41,031 nucleotides of DNA, taken from positions 1 to 41,031 of the forward strand of contig JAUNCS010000015.1 in the NCBI GenBank assembly GCA_030526485.1, in the 5' to 3' direction. Below are positions 24,753-32,703 of the stretch, in pieces (the first letter of the stretch is position 1; every line of letters begins with the position of its first letter). Position numbers and translations under genes: made by a program. This DNA comes from Erysipelotrichaceae bacterium (lineage in GTDB: Bacteria; Bacillota_I; Bacilli_A; Erysipelotrichales; Erysipelotrichaceae). The notes beneath the pieces are model-generated. The model searched no databases, was not told the DNA's origin, and saw only the letters and a list, made by a program, of their open reading frames with translations.

Positions 24753-26087
24753 ATGGAAGATAAAGTATTACAAATGTTTAGGGATTCATTCGAAAGAAAT
24801 GCCATCCCCGATGAACTATATAGAAAACACGACGTAAAGAAAGGTTTACGTAATGAAGATGGAACTGGTGTCTTAATCGGACTTACCAGAATCGCCGATG
24901 TTGTCGGCTACAAAAAAGAAGACGGCAAAAAGATTGAAACCGAAGGTCAATTGTACTATCGTGGCTATTCAATTTCTGATATTGTCGCTCATTTAGATGA
25001 AGAAAAGATTTGCGGTTATGAAGAAGTCTGCTTCCTCTTATTAAATGGCTATTTACCAAACAAGGAAGAACTAAAGGCCTTCATGGACAAATTATCAGAC
25101 AACTATGAATTACCAGAAGGTTTCTTATCAAGAATTATCTTAAGATCTCCTTCTTTGAATATTATGAATAAGCTTCAGCGCTCTATTCTAATGATGTATT
25201 CAGAAGATGTTAATCCGGATGAAATATCTATTGAACAGACTTTTGAAAAAGGCTTAGGCTTAATCGCCAAGATGCCAGCTATTATTGCTTATACATTTGC
25301 TGGAAAAAGACATATCTTTGATAATGAAAGCTTAATTATTCATAAAGTCGATAAAAAGAAATCAATTGCGGAAAACATCCTGCAGCTTTTAAGAGCTGAC
25401 CAGAAATATTCATATGAAGAAGCTAAACTTTTAGACTTCTGCCTGGTATTACATATGGACCACGGTGCTGGTAATAACTCTACATTTACTAATATCGTTG
25501 TTTCAAGTACTGGTACTGATATCTATTCTTGTATGGCAGCTGCCATTGGTTCCCTAAAGGGTCCAAAACACGGTGGTGCCAATATCTCCGTTAGAAGAAT
25601 GATGAATGAAGTCATTGAAGAAATCGGCTTAGCAGCTACTGATGAAGAAATCAGAACTATTGTAAATAAAATCCTGGATAAGGACTTCTATGATAAACAG
25701 GGTCTAATCTATGGTATGGGCCATGCGGTCTATACCCTATCTGATCCAAGAGCCCAGCTATTAAAGAAACAGGCTGGCATTGTTGCCAAGGAAAAAGGCA
25801 TGAATTCTGAATTTGTCTTCTATCAGCGTTTTGAAAAGATTGCCAAGGAAGAATTCAAGAAGAGAAAGGGCCAGAATATCTGTGCCAATGTCGACTTCTA
25901 TTCAGGACTTGTTTACTCAATGTTGGAAATCGATGAAGAACTATTCACACCAATGTTTGTCTGCGCCCGTATGACAGGCTGGCTGGCACACAATATCGAA
26001 AACAAGTGCTACTGCAACAAGATTGTCAGACCTGCCGGTAAGTATGTTGGTGAACTATATGACTATGTTGAAATGGAGGACAGATAA
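24753..26087 (+). CDS. gltA: Citrate synthase
   Basis: This enzyme condenses oxaloacetate with acetyl-CoA (444 aa). Catalytic segments are visible: HMDHGAGNNSTF, GPKHGGANISVRRM, YGMGHAVYTLSDPRAQLLK and NICANVDFYSG. The ATG at 24753 is chosen because AGGTGG lies about seven bases upstream. The frame opens 24 codons earlier, but that part covers the probable operator region and lacks an SD. It is somewhat longer than standard type II enzymes, as in clostridial relatives. It overlaps icd by one base (TAATG), so the two are coupled. Confidence 0.93.
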   Translation: MEDKVLQMFRDSFERNAIPDELYRKHDVKKGLRNEDGTGVLIGLTRIADVVGYKKEDGKKIETEGQLYYRGYSISDIVAHLDEEKICGYEEVCFLLLNGYLPNKEELKAFMDKLSDNYELPEGFLSRIILRSPSLNIMNKLQRSILMMYSEDVNPDEISIEQTFEKGLGLIAKMPAIIAYTFAGKRHIFDNESLIIHKVDKKKSIAENILQLLRADQKYSYEEAKLLDFCLVLHMDHGAGNNSTFTNIVVSSTGTDIYSCMAAAIGSLKGPKHGGANISVRRMMNEVIEEIGLAATDEEIRTIVNKILDKDFYDKQGLIYGMGHAVYTLSDPRAQLLKKQAGIVAKEKGMNSEFVFYQRFEKIAKEEFKKRKGQNICANVDFYSGLVYSMLEIDEELFTPMFVCARMTGWLAHNIENKCYCNKIVRPAGKYVGELYDYVEMEDR

Positions 26088-27079
26088 TGAAAATCACATT
26101 ATTAAAGGGTGATGGCATTGGACCAGAAATCGCTGATCAGGTAGTAAGAATTCTTGATACCTTAAACCTGCCATTTGAATACGAAACATATGAAATCGGT
26201 CAGAATGCCTACGATAAGTATGGAGTTCTAATTCCTGATGAAGTTATTGAATCTATTAAAAAGAATAAAATCTGTCTAAAAGCTCCAGTTACCACTCCTG
26301 TAGGCAAGGGCTTTAGAAGTGTAAATGTTGGCCTAAGACTGGCCTTTGACTTATACGCTAATATCAGACCTGCCAAGAATACTGATGGCGTTAAGACAAG
26401 ATACGACAATGTTGACTTAGTAGTCTTTAGAGAAAACACTGAAGACTTATATATTGGTGAAGAAGAAGTGATTGATGATAATACTGTTGAAGCTATCAAA
26501 AGAATCACCAAGACTGCCTCTGACCGTATTATCAGAAGTGCCTTCGAATATGCCAGAGCTAATAATCGTCACAAAGTAACCTGTGTTCATAAGGCTAATA
26601 TCCTAAAGAAGTCTGATGGCCTATTCTTAAGCGAATTCAACAAGATTAAGGAAGACTATCCAGATATTGAAGCTAATGATCTAATTGTCGATAACACTTG
26701 TATGCAGCTGGTTATGAAACCTGAACAGTTTGACATTATGGTTATGCCTAACTTGTATGGTGACATCGTTTCTGACTTAACAAGTGGTCTAATCGGCGGC
26801 TTAGGCTTACTTCCTAGTGTCAACAAGAATGATGATGTTGCAATCTTTGAAGCTGTCCATGGTTCAGCTCCAGATATTGCTGGTAAGGGTATCGCAAACC
26901 CTACTGCCCTTTTATACTCAGCTTGTATGATGTTGGATCATCTAAACTACAAGGATGAAGCAGCTAAGATTAGAAACGCTGTTTCTGATGTCTTAAAGAA
27001 TACTGATGTAAGAACACCAGACTTAGGTGGTTCTTCAAGCACAATCGAATACGTTGATGAAATCATTAAGAGGTTATAA
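26087..27079 (+). CDS. icd: Isocitrate dehydrogenase (isopropylmalate dehydrogenase superfamily, probably NAD-dependent)
   Basis: This enzyme decarboxylates isocitrate to 2-oxoglutarate (330 aa, the short homo-oligomeric form). Motifs are KGDGIGPEI, the substrate loop GKGFRSVNVGLRLAFDLYAN and RENTEDLYIGEE. Lysine and aspartate motifs VHKANI, NLYGDIVSDL and EAVHGSAPDIAGKGIANPTAL follow. The short form and the acidic or neutral residues after the GSAPDIAG loop favour NAD, but cofactor is an inference. With acn and gltA it supplies 2-oxoglutarate for glutamate synthesis. A hairpin overlaps its stop codon. Confidence 0.9.
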   Translation: MKITLLKGDGIGPEIADQVVRILDTLNLPFEYETYEIGQNAYDKYGVLIPDEVIESIKKNKICLKAPVTTPVGKGFRSVNVGLRLAFDLYANIRPAKNTDGVKTRYDNVDLVVFRENTEDLYIGEEEVIDDNTVEAIKRITKTASDRIIRSAFEYARANNRHKVTCVHKANILKKSDGLFLSEFNKIKEDYPDIEANDLIVDNTCMQLVMKPEQFDIMVMPNLYGDIVSDLTSGLIGGLGLLPSVNKNDDVAIFEAVHGSAPDIAGKGIANPTALLYSACMMLDHLNYKDEAAKIRNAVSDVLKNTDVRTPDLGGSSSTIEYVDEIIKRL

Positions 27080-27091
27080 TAACCTCTTTTA
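27068..27091 (+). terminator. Hairpin at the icd stop codon, partial terminator or attenuator
   Basis: An 8-bp perfect stem (27068-27075 with 27081-27088), 5-base loop, then TTTTACTTT. It contains the icd stop codon. The next gene starts 16 bases later with a good SD, so partial read-through is likely. Confidence 0.55.
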
Positions 27092-27106
27092 CTTTAAGGA
27101 GAAATT

Positions 27107-28018
27107 ATGAAAATCGCTATTTTAGGCTCAGGTTCTATGGGCTCATTAATTGGATCTTACTTAGCAGATAAACATGAATTAATCATGATTGATGCCTATG
27201 AAAAACTGGTTGAAACCGTTAAGGAAAAAGGCATTGAAGTAATTAAACAGGATGGTACAACTGTTTCTTATAAGCCAAGCATTTACCTGTCAGGAACATG
27301 TAAGGAAAAAGTTGATTTATTAATCAGCTTTGTAAAGGATACTACTACCGATAGAGCATTAAAAGACAATATCGAAATGATTGGTGAAGATACTATCGTT
27401 TTATCATTACAGAATGGTATGGGAAATGATTTAATCTTTAAGAAATATATTAAAGAAGAAAATATTCTTTTAGGTACTACCAAGCACAATGCCCACACAT
27501 TAGGACTAGGCTCAATTAAACATTCGGGTGCCGGTATTACCCATATTGGTTCTTTGGTTGGTAACTTTAAATTAGCTAACGATATTTCTGATTTATTAAA
27601 TGAAGTAAACTTTGAAACTATTGCCTGTGAAAATGTAAATCACTTATTATGGGAAAAACTGTTTGTTAATATCACCATTAACGCCTTAACCTCTATTTTA
27701 ACTGTTAGTATGGATTTCTTAGACTATGATTCACCAATCGACCCAGCTGTAAGCAACGTCTTAAAAGAAGCAATCGCTGTTGCCAAGGCCGATGGTGAAG
27801 ACTTTGATTATGATACTATCAAGAAACAGCTTTACGATTTAACCAGAACCTATATCGGTGGCAAGGCCAGTATGGAACAGGATGTGGAAATGAAGCGTTT
27901 AACGGAAATTGATTTTATCAATGGCTCAGTTGTAAGAATTGGCAAGAAGTACGGAATCCCTACACCAGTTAATGAAACAATCGTAGCTTTAGTGCATTCT
28001 AAGGAAAAACTGTATTAA
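27107..28018 (+). CDS. 2-dehydropantoate 2-reductase family protein (PanE/ApbA)
   Basis: A 303-aa NAD(P)H-dependent ketoacid reductase. It has a Rossmann motif ILGSGSMGSLIG at the N-terminus, the ketopantoate reductase segment TTKHNAHTLGLG with a candidate catalytic Lys, and a helical C-terminal domain with LFVNITINALTSIL. PanE makes D-pantoate for CoA, but many paralogues reduce other 2-ketoacids. No panB or panC is nearby; the neighbours make 2-ketoacids and a HAD phosphatase is coupled downstream (TAATG). The real substrate is therefore uncertain. The SD is AAGGAG. Confidence 0.8.
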   Translation: MKIAILGSGSMGSLIGSYLADKHELIMIDAYEKLVETVKEKGIEVIKQDGTTVSYKPSIYLSGTCKEKVDLLISFVKDTTTDRALKDNIEMIGEDTIVLSLQNGMGNDLIFKKYIKEENILLGTTKHNAHTLGLGSIKHSGAGITHIGSLVGNFKLANDISDLLNEVNFETIACENVNHLLWEKLFVNITINALTSILTVSMDFLDYDSPIDPAVSNVLKEAIAVAKADGEDFDYDTIKKQLYDLTRTYIGGKASMEQDVEMKRLTEIDFINGSVVRIGKKYGIPTPVNETIVALVHSKEKLY

Positions 28019-28848
28019 TGAATAAACTGGAATGTGTAATCTGTGACTTGGATGGTTCAATTCTTGACAGCAACAGAACACTCAATAGCACTGATTTAAA
28101 TACTATTAAAAAGCTTAAAGAAAAAGGAATTAAGTTTCTTATCTGTACTGGCCGCCCCTTTACTTTTACTAAACAGGTTATTTCTGATATCGGTAAAGAT
28201 ACCATCAGTATCAACTGTAATGGGGCCTATGTCTATGATTATCTAAAAGAAGAAGTAATCTATCACGAAGAGGAAATAGCTAGAGAAGATGTCTTAAATA
28301 TCTATAAGTTCTGTAAGGAAAACAGTTACCCTTATATGATTTATGCCTTAGAAGGAATCTTCTTTGATAATGAAAACTCCAAAAGAACAAGGTTCTGGAT
28401 GAAACAAAGAGATATTAACTTTAAAGATGAAAACAAGTTTGATATCAATTACTTCAATGGAGAAACTGATAATCTTCATTTCATGAAAGTAATTCACCCT
28501 TATGTGCCAGATGACTTTAAAAGTATATTAGATAAAAAGTTCAATTTAAATGAGCGCTATGAAGTCTCATCTTCAGAAAAAGGCATTATCAATATCACTT
28601 CTAAGGGAATTAATAAGGGTCATGCGGTTGAAAAAATGTCTAAACTTTTAGGCTTTGACTTAAAGAATACCCTGATACTTGGCGATAACTACAATGATGA
28701 GTCGATGCTGAAGATAGCTGGCTATGCCGTAGTGCCAAGTAATGGTGAGGAAGCAATGAAAAAGCTGGCAACCTTTATTACCAGCTCAAATGATGAAGCA
28801 CCTTTAACTAATGCCATCAAAAATTTATTTCCTGAGATATTAGACTAA
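28018..28848 (+). CDS. Cof-type HAD-IIB family phosphatase
   Basis: A 276-aa haloacid dehalogenase-fold hydrolase. Motif I is CDLDGSILD (nucleophile and acid Asp near residues 11-13). Motif II is ICTGRPF. The motif III lysine is in GINKGHAV and motif IV is ILGDNYNDESML. The C2B cap lies between. Such enzymes dephosphorylate sugar or cofactor phosphates; the substrate is unknown. It starts on the stop of the PanE-like gene, indicating coupling. It is convergent with and overlaps another Cof-type gene by nine bases. Confidence 0.87.
   Translation: MNKLECVICDLDGSILDSNRTLNSTDLNTIKKLKEKGIKFLICTGRPFTFTKQVISDIGKDTISINCNGAYVYDYLKEEVIYHEEEIAREDVLNIYKFCKENSYPYMIYALEGIFFDNENSKRTRFWMKQRDINFKDENKFDINYFNGETDNLHFMKVIHPYVPDDFKSILDKKFNLNERYEVSSSEKGIINITSKGINKGHAVEKMSKLLGFDLKNTLILGDNYNDESMLKIAGYAVVPSNGEEAMKKLATFITSSNDEAPLTNAIKNLFPEILD
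28759..28786 (-). terminator. Terminator of the minus-strand HAD gene, inside the plus-strand HAD gene
   Basis: A 9-bp stem with one G-U wobble (28763-28771 with 28778-28786), 6-base loop, then TTTTT on the minus strand. It lies 54 bases after the minus-strand stop, within coding sequence of the convergent gene. Confidence 0.7.
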
Positions 28849-29676
28849 TTTATAAATATTTAATAAGGCATATACAACACCACTACTGTTATTATCGGTA
28901 GTGGTTTTTTCAGCTATAGCCTTAAGTTCATCAACTGCATTTTCCATAGCTACTGAATGCTTAATGTTTTCCAGCATTTCGTAGTCATTCATATTATCGC
29001 CAAAGGCAATGATGTTATCTTTATCTATTCCTAAATAATCAGCCAGATAGAAGGCTGCCTTGGCCTTGCTGACGCCTTTTTTAATGACACCAACTATCAT
29101 GTCACCCGTATAAAAGATATTTACATCTTCATCTTTTAAGACTTCATTTAACTGATTAATTAATTCTGTTGGATCATCACCATCAATGCCCATGGAAATC
29201 TGACAGATTTCATCAAACTTATCCAGATCTTCAGCGCAGGTAATTTTACCAGGATAGAACAAGTCATTTTCATTCACTACAAATTCATTGCCCTTTAAAA
29301 AGAACTTGTGACGGGGAGAAGCTTCATTCATATATAGATTATCGGTTGTATGAATGATGATGTTATTCCAGGGAATAATGGTCCTGATCTTGTCCAGTAC
29401 TTTTCTATCAAGTATTTCGGCTTTAATTATTTTATCTGTTATAAAGTCATAAATAATGGTGCCACTTGAAGTAATCATCGGTACTCTTACATCAAGTTCT
29501 CGACAGTATCGCTTGATAGCTCCATAGGGTCTTGATGTAGCCAAAGAAAATGACAGACCCTTATCCTGTAATTCCTTTAAGACTTTTAGACTATAGTCAT
29601 CGATTTTCTTATCTGAGTTTAACAGTGTACCATCCATATCAGATACCACTAATGTTTCGTTAATTTTAAATTCCAT
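28840..29676 (-). CDS. Cof-type HAD-IIB family phosphatase
   Basis: A 278-aa HAD hydrolase of the same class as its convergent neighbour. Motif I is VSDMDGTLLNSD, motif II is SLATSRPYG, the lysine is in VSKAKAAF, and motif IV is IAFGDNMNDYEML. The cap is in the C2B position. Substrate is unknown. It lies downstream of the ula operon terminator. A TATAAT box overlapping the end of that terminator, only nine bases from its ATG, may give a very short leader, or it may depend on read-through. Its last codons hold the terminator of the opposing gene. Confidence 0.87.
   Translation of the reverse strand: MEFKINETLVVSDMDGTLLNSDKKIDDYSLKVLKELQDKGLSFSLATSRPYGAIKRYCRELDVRVPMITSSGTIIYDFITDKIIKAEILDRKVLDKIRTIIPWNNIIIHTTDNLYMNEASPRHKFFLKGNEFVVNENDLFYPGKITCAEDLDKFDEICQISMGIDGDDPTELINQLNEVLKDEDVNIFYTGDMIVGVIKKGVSKAKAAFYLADYLGIDKDNIIAFGDNMNDYEMLENIKHSVAMENAVDELKAIAEKTTTDNNSSGVVYALLNIYKLV
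28879..28911 (+). terminator. Terminator of the plus-strand HAD gene, inside the minus-strand HAD gene
   Basis: A perfect 8-bp stem (28879-28886 with 28898-28905) with an 11-base loop that may pair further, followed by TTTTTT on the plus strand. It lies within the C-terminal codons of the opposing gene. Confidence 0.8.
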
Positions 29677-29684
29677 ACTTCCAT

Positions 29685-29712
29685 TATAAAAGGCTATAGA
29701 TGTCTATAGCCT
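29685..29712 (-). terminator. Terminator of the ula minus-strand operon
   Basis: A perfect 9-bp stem (29691-29699 with 29704-29712), 4-base loop, then TTTATAAT on the minus strand, seven bases after the ulaE stop. Confidence 0.75.
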
Positions 29713-29718
29713 CATTAA

Positions 29719-30585
29719 TTAATCTTCAAATGCCTGATCTAATTTATCTCTTAAGAACTTATTAGATTCCTTTAGCCAGTTCATCCAGTCTTCAGGATGG
29801 TCACACCAGAATTCACCATTGAACATTCTGACACCCATTTCCTTTAGAACCTTGATATCAGCTACATAGTCAGTCAGACCTGTGCCCCAAGGTACACTTC
29901 TATCGGTCTTTGGTGCCGTTTCCTTTAAGTGGCAAGCCACGATATGGCCTTCACCTGTCTTGATATCATCAATAACTGATTTTTCATAACCGAAGTCATT
30001 TCTAGCACCAGCTAAGTTACCGATATCAGGATATACACCTAAGTATGGAGACTTGCAGATATTTACAAATTCCATACCCTTTTCAACAGTATCAATAAAT
30101 GGTCTATCCATCATTGTTTCAAAGCCCATTACGATACCCTTTTTAGCTGCCATTCTGGTTGCGATCTTTAAGTTCTTGATGAATTCAGCACGAGTTTCCT
30201 CATTAGCTTCTTCATAATAACAGTCATAACCAGCCAGCTGGATGATACGGATACCGATATCAGCGGCAAAATCAATTGCCAGCTTCATGATTTCCATAGC
30301 CTTTTCATGTTTTTCCTTGCCTAAAGAACCTAGAGAATACTTTCTTTGAGCAGAGAAACACATTGTATAAATAGGTGTACCAGTTTCCTTGATTAACTGA
30401 ACAAGTTCATCTTTCTGTTCCTTAGTCCAGTAAAGACGAGAAATCTTTTCATCAGTTTCATCAATAGAGATTTCAATCCAGTCGAAATTAGCTTCCTTAG
30501 CAGCTAACAGCTTTTCTTTCCATGTCAAAGTTGTTGGCATGGATTTTTCGTACATACCTAATAGATATTCTCTATCCTTGGCCAT
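29719..30585 (-). CDS. ulaE: L-ribulose/L-xylulose-5-phosphate 3-epimerase
   Basis: A TIM-barrel sugar-phosphate 3-epimerase (288 aa). In the ascorbate pathway it converts L-xylulose 5-phosphate to L-ribulose 5-phosphate. Segments typical of UlaE/SgbU are [55 protein letters not shown] and PDIGNLAG, ending MFNGEFWC. Metal ligands are expected at the Glu in FETM, the Asp in YPDIGN and the His in ACHLKE. It overlaps the upstream ulaF by 14 bases. A second copy lies at 36775-37581 in the divergent ula unit. Confidence 0.92.
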   Translation of the reverse strand: MAKDREYLLGMYEKSMPTTLTWKEKLLAAKEANFDWIEISIDETDEKISRLYWTKEQKDELVQLIKETGTPIYTMCFSAQRKYSLGSLGKEKHEKAMEIMKLAIDFAADIGIRIIQLAGYDCYYEEANEETRAEFIKNLKIATRMAAKKGIVMGFETMMDRPFIDTVEKGMEFVNICKSPYLGVYPDIGNLAGARNDFGYEKSVIDDIKTGEGHIVACHLKETAPKTDRSVPWGTGLTDYVADIKVLKEMGVRMFNGEFWCDHPEDWMNWLKESNKFLRDKLDQAFED

Positions 30586-31267
30586 AGTAAGCTCCTGGGC
30601 CGTGTTTTCTTAAGAAGTGCTTATCTAACAGTGTATCCTGCATAGGTGGAACACTAGGGTTGATAGTAACGCTCTTTAATGCCATTTCAGCTAAAGTATC
30701 TAATACTACTGAATTGTGTACAGCATCAAATGGATCCTTACCCCAAGTGAATGGACCATGAGAATGAACTAGTACAGCTGGCATATAGTCAGGGTTGATA
30801 CCTCTCTTATTGAATTCTTCAACAACAACCTTACCTGTATTTAATTCATATGCACCCTTGATTTCTTCATCAGTCATAAGTCTTGTGCAAGGAATTGAAC
30901 CATAGAAGTAGTCACCATGAGTAGTACCTAAAGCTGGAATATCCTTACCAGCCTGCGCCCAGGCAACTGCATTAACTGAGTGAGTATGAACTACACCACC
31001 AATATTTGGGAAGTTCTTATAGAACTCTAAGTGAGTAGCCAAGTCACTTGAAGGTTTTAATTTGCCTTCAACAACATTACCTTCCATATCAACAACTACC
31101 ATATCATCAGCAGTCATCTTGTCGTATTCAACACCACTTGGTTTGATTACAACTAAGCCCTTTTCTCTATCGATACCTGAAACATTACCCCAAGTAAATA
31201 CAACCAGGCCATATTCAGGAAGTTCAAGATTGGCTTTAAATACTTTCGCTTTTAATTCTTCTAACAT
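30572..31267 (-). CDS. ulaF: L-ribulose-5-phosphate 4-epimerase
   Basis: A class II aldolase-fold epimerase (231 aa) that converts L-ribulose 5-phosphate to D-xylulose 5-phosphate, the exit of the ascorbate pathway. It has [33 protein letters not shown] and the zinc His pair in [18 protein letters not shown]. The third His is in [11 protein letters not shown]. Length and motifs match AraD/UlaF/SgbE. It follows the beta-propeller gene by 11 bases with SD AGAGGG. AraD of arabinose use is the same family; the ula context decides the name. Confidence 0.92.
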   Translation of the reverse strand: MLEELKAKVFKANLELPEYGLVVFTWGNVSGIDREKGLVVIKPSGVEYDKMTADDMVVVDMEGNVVEGKLKPSSDLATHLEFYKNFPNIGGVVHTHSVNAVAWAQAGKDIPALGTTHGDYFYGSIPCTRLMTDEEIKGAYELNTGKVVVEEFNKRGINPDYMPAVLVHSHGPFTWGKDPFDAVHNSVVLDTLAEMALKSVTINPSVPPMQDTLLDKHFLRKHGPGAYYGQG

Positions 31268-31278
31268 ATTCGTCCCTC

Positions 31279-32310
31279 TTATTTAACTTCGTAAATTGCA
31301 GCTTCATTTAATGTGTGGTTAGCACCTAAGATATATTCCTTACCATTGTGGTGGATTACATCAAGGTTAGCAGGACCAACACCAGTATCAACAGTATGAA
31401 CAACAAATTCACCATTTTCATAAGTTAATACGAAGATTTCACAGTTAATTCTTCTGATACCAGCTACAAAGCAAGGCTTACCACCAAGTGTAGTGCCAAC
31501 TAATGCATGAGCAAAGTCGATTTCATTTGGATAAGTATATACTCTTTCATAGCCGCCATCTTTTTCATGATATACATGGATAGCGTTGCCATGGAATGGC
31601 TCAATAGTCATGAATTCTTCCTTGCCATCACCATCGATATCAGCAATAGCGATTTCACCGATCTTGCCATCCATTAGCTTTTCAAGATTCCAGTCCTTAC
31701 CGCCATCTACTGGAGTAAGTCTGTATAGACCAGAATCACAACCAAAGTAACCGCAATCGTTGCCATTGTACTGACCACGAGTGTAACCGTGGTTTCTGTA
31801 TAAGCCATCAGCTACCTGTCTTAATACAACATTTTCATTTTCTAAATCAGCAGGAATTTCACCAACATAGATCTGACCAGGTCTAGTCCAGTCTTCCTTG
31901 TTTGCCTTGTCTCTTGCGATAGTTGCACAAACTACGAAATCCTTGCCATCAATGTGATATATATCGAAACGATGTAGATAAGGTAAATTAAATACATCTT
32001 TTACTTCCCAACCTGTTTCAGTTTTCTTACCCCATACAAGTTTTGCATGAGAAGGAGAAACCTTTAGGTAGAATTCGTTAACTGCTAAGAATTCACCTTT
32101 TCTTGTCTTGAAAGGAATGATAGACATGCAACCGCCACGAGTATCTTCCCAAACAACTTCTTTAGTTTCGAAGTTTTCGCCAGTATATGAATAACATGGA
32201 GCACTTGGATTTTCGCTTGCGAAGAAGGCATAGCACTTATCATCGATATCCATATGGCTAGCGCAATAACATCTTACGATGTCATCTAAATGTGTTTTTT
32301 CAAAAATCAT
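31279..32310 (-). CDS. Cytosolic FG-GAP/VCBS-like beta-propeller protein of unknown function
   Basis: A 343-aa protein without signal peptide or membrane segment. It is rich in short beta repeats of the form W/Y...G..F...V. It contains one clear calcium-loop signature, [18 protein letters not shown] (about residue 220), typical of FG-GAP/VCBS propeller blades. Related blade starts are [18 protein letters not shown] and [18 protein letters not shown]. It lies between ulaB and ulaF, behind a hairpin that may reduce its expression relative to the PTS genes. Propellers include lactonases and sugar-binding domains, so a role in ascorbate or lactone handling is possible but unproven. It has no counterpart in the E. 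coli ula operon. Confidence 0.8.
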   Translation of the reverse strand: MIFEKTHLDDIVRCYCASHMDIDDKCYAFFASENPSAPCYSYTGENFETKEVVWEDTRGGCMSIIPFKTRKGEFLAVNEFYLKVSPSHAKLVWGKKTETGWEVKDVFNLPYLHRFDIYHIDGKDFVVCATIARDKANKEDWTRPGQIYVGEIPADLENENVVLRQVADGLYRNHGYTRGQYNGNDCGYFGCDSGLYRLTPVDGGKDWNLEKLMDGKIGEIAIADIDGDGKEEFMTIEPFHGNAIHVYHEKDGGYERVYTYPNEIDFAHALVGTTLGGKPCFVAGIRRINCEIFVLTYENGEFVVHTVDTGVGPANLDVIHHNGKEYILGANHTLNEAAIYEVK

Positions 32311-32332
32311 ATATTTCTTCCCTTCTTGATAG

Positions 32333-32360
32333 AAAAAGGGCTAGTCATTTGCTAGCCCTT
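32333..32360 (-). terminator. Internal terminator/attenuator between ulaB and the beta-propeller gene
   Basis: A perfect 9-bp stem (32336-32344 with 32352-32360), 7-base loop, then TTTTT on the minus strand. The next gene starts 22 bases later with its own SD (AAGGGAAG) and no clear promoter, so partial read-through is inferred. Confidence 0.8.
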
Positions 32361-32372
32361 AAACTTTAATTA

Positions 32373-32657
32373 CTATGCTAAACCGTTATCCTTTAAAGCC
32401 TTAGTATATTCAGCCTGAGATAAAGGACTCTTTACTGCAGCGATCTTAACATTGTTCTTAACTGAATCAAATGTAGATACGAATGCAGGAGATGTAATTA
32501 CGATGTCATATTGTCTAGCTACAGACTTTGCTTCAGCGATAGGAGCATGAGCAACACTAGCTTCGATGCCTAAAGCCTTGCAAGCCTTTTCAGCAGTCAA
32601 TTTCATCATCATGCTAGTTCCTGAACCACTAGCACAGCAAACTAAAATTTTAATCAT
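32373..32657 (-). CDS. ulaB: PTS ascorbate transporter subunit IIB
   Basis: A 94-aa cytosolic phosphocarrier. The phosphorylated cysteine is expected at Cys8 in VCCASGSGTSMMM, the P-loop of the SgaB/lactose-type IIB fold. It accepts phosphate from UlaC and passes it to the sugar bound by UlaA. It follows ulaA by about 45 bases with SD AGAGG. Position and size match the ascorbate/galactitol IIB group. Confidence 0.9.
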   Translation of the reverse strand: MIKILVCCASGSGTSMMMKLTAEKACKALGIEASVAHAPIAEAKSVARQYDIVITSPAFVSTFDSVKNNVKIAAVKSPLSQAEYTKALKDNGLA

Positions 32658-32703
32658 TATAATTTCCTCTTTTCCTTAAGAGTATTGTAACTCAAATAGG
32701 TAA

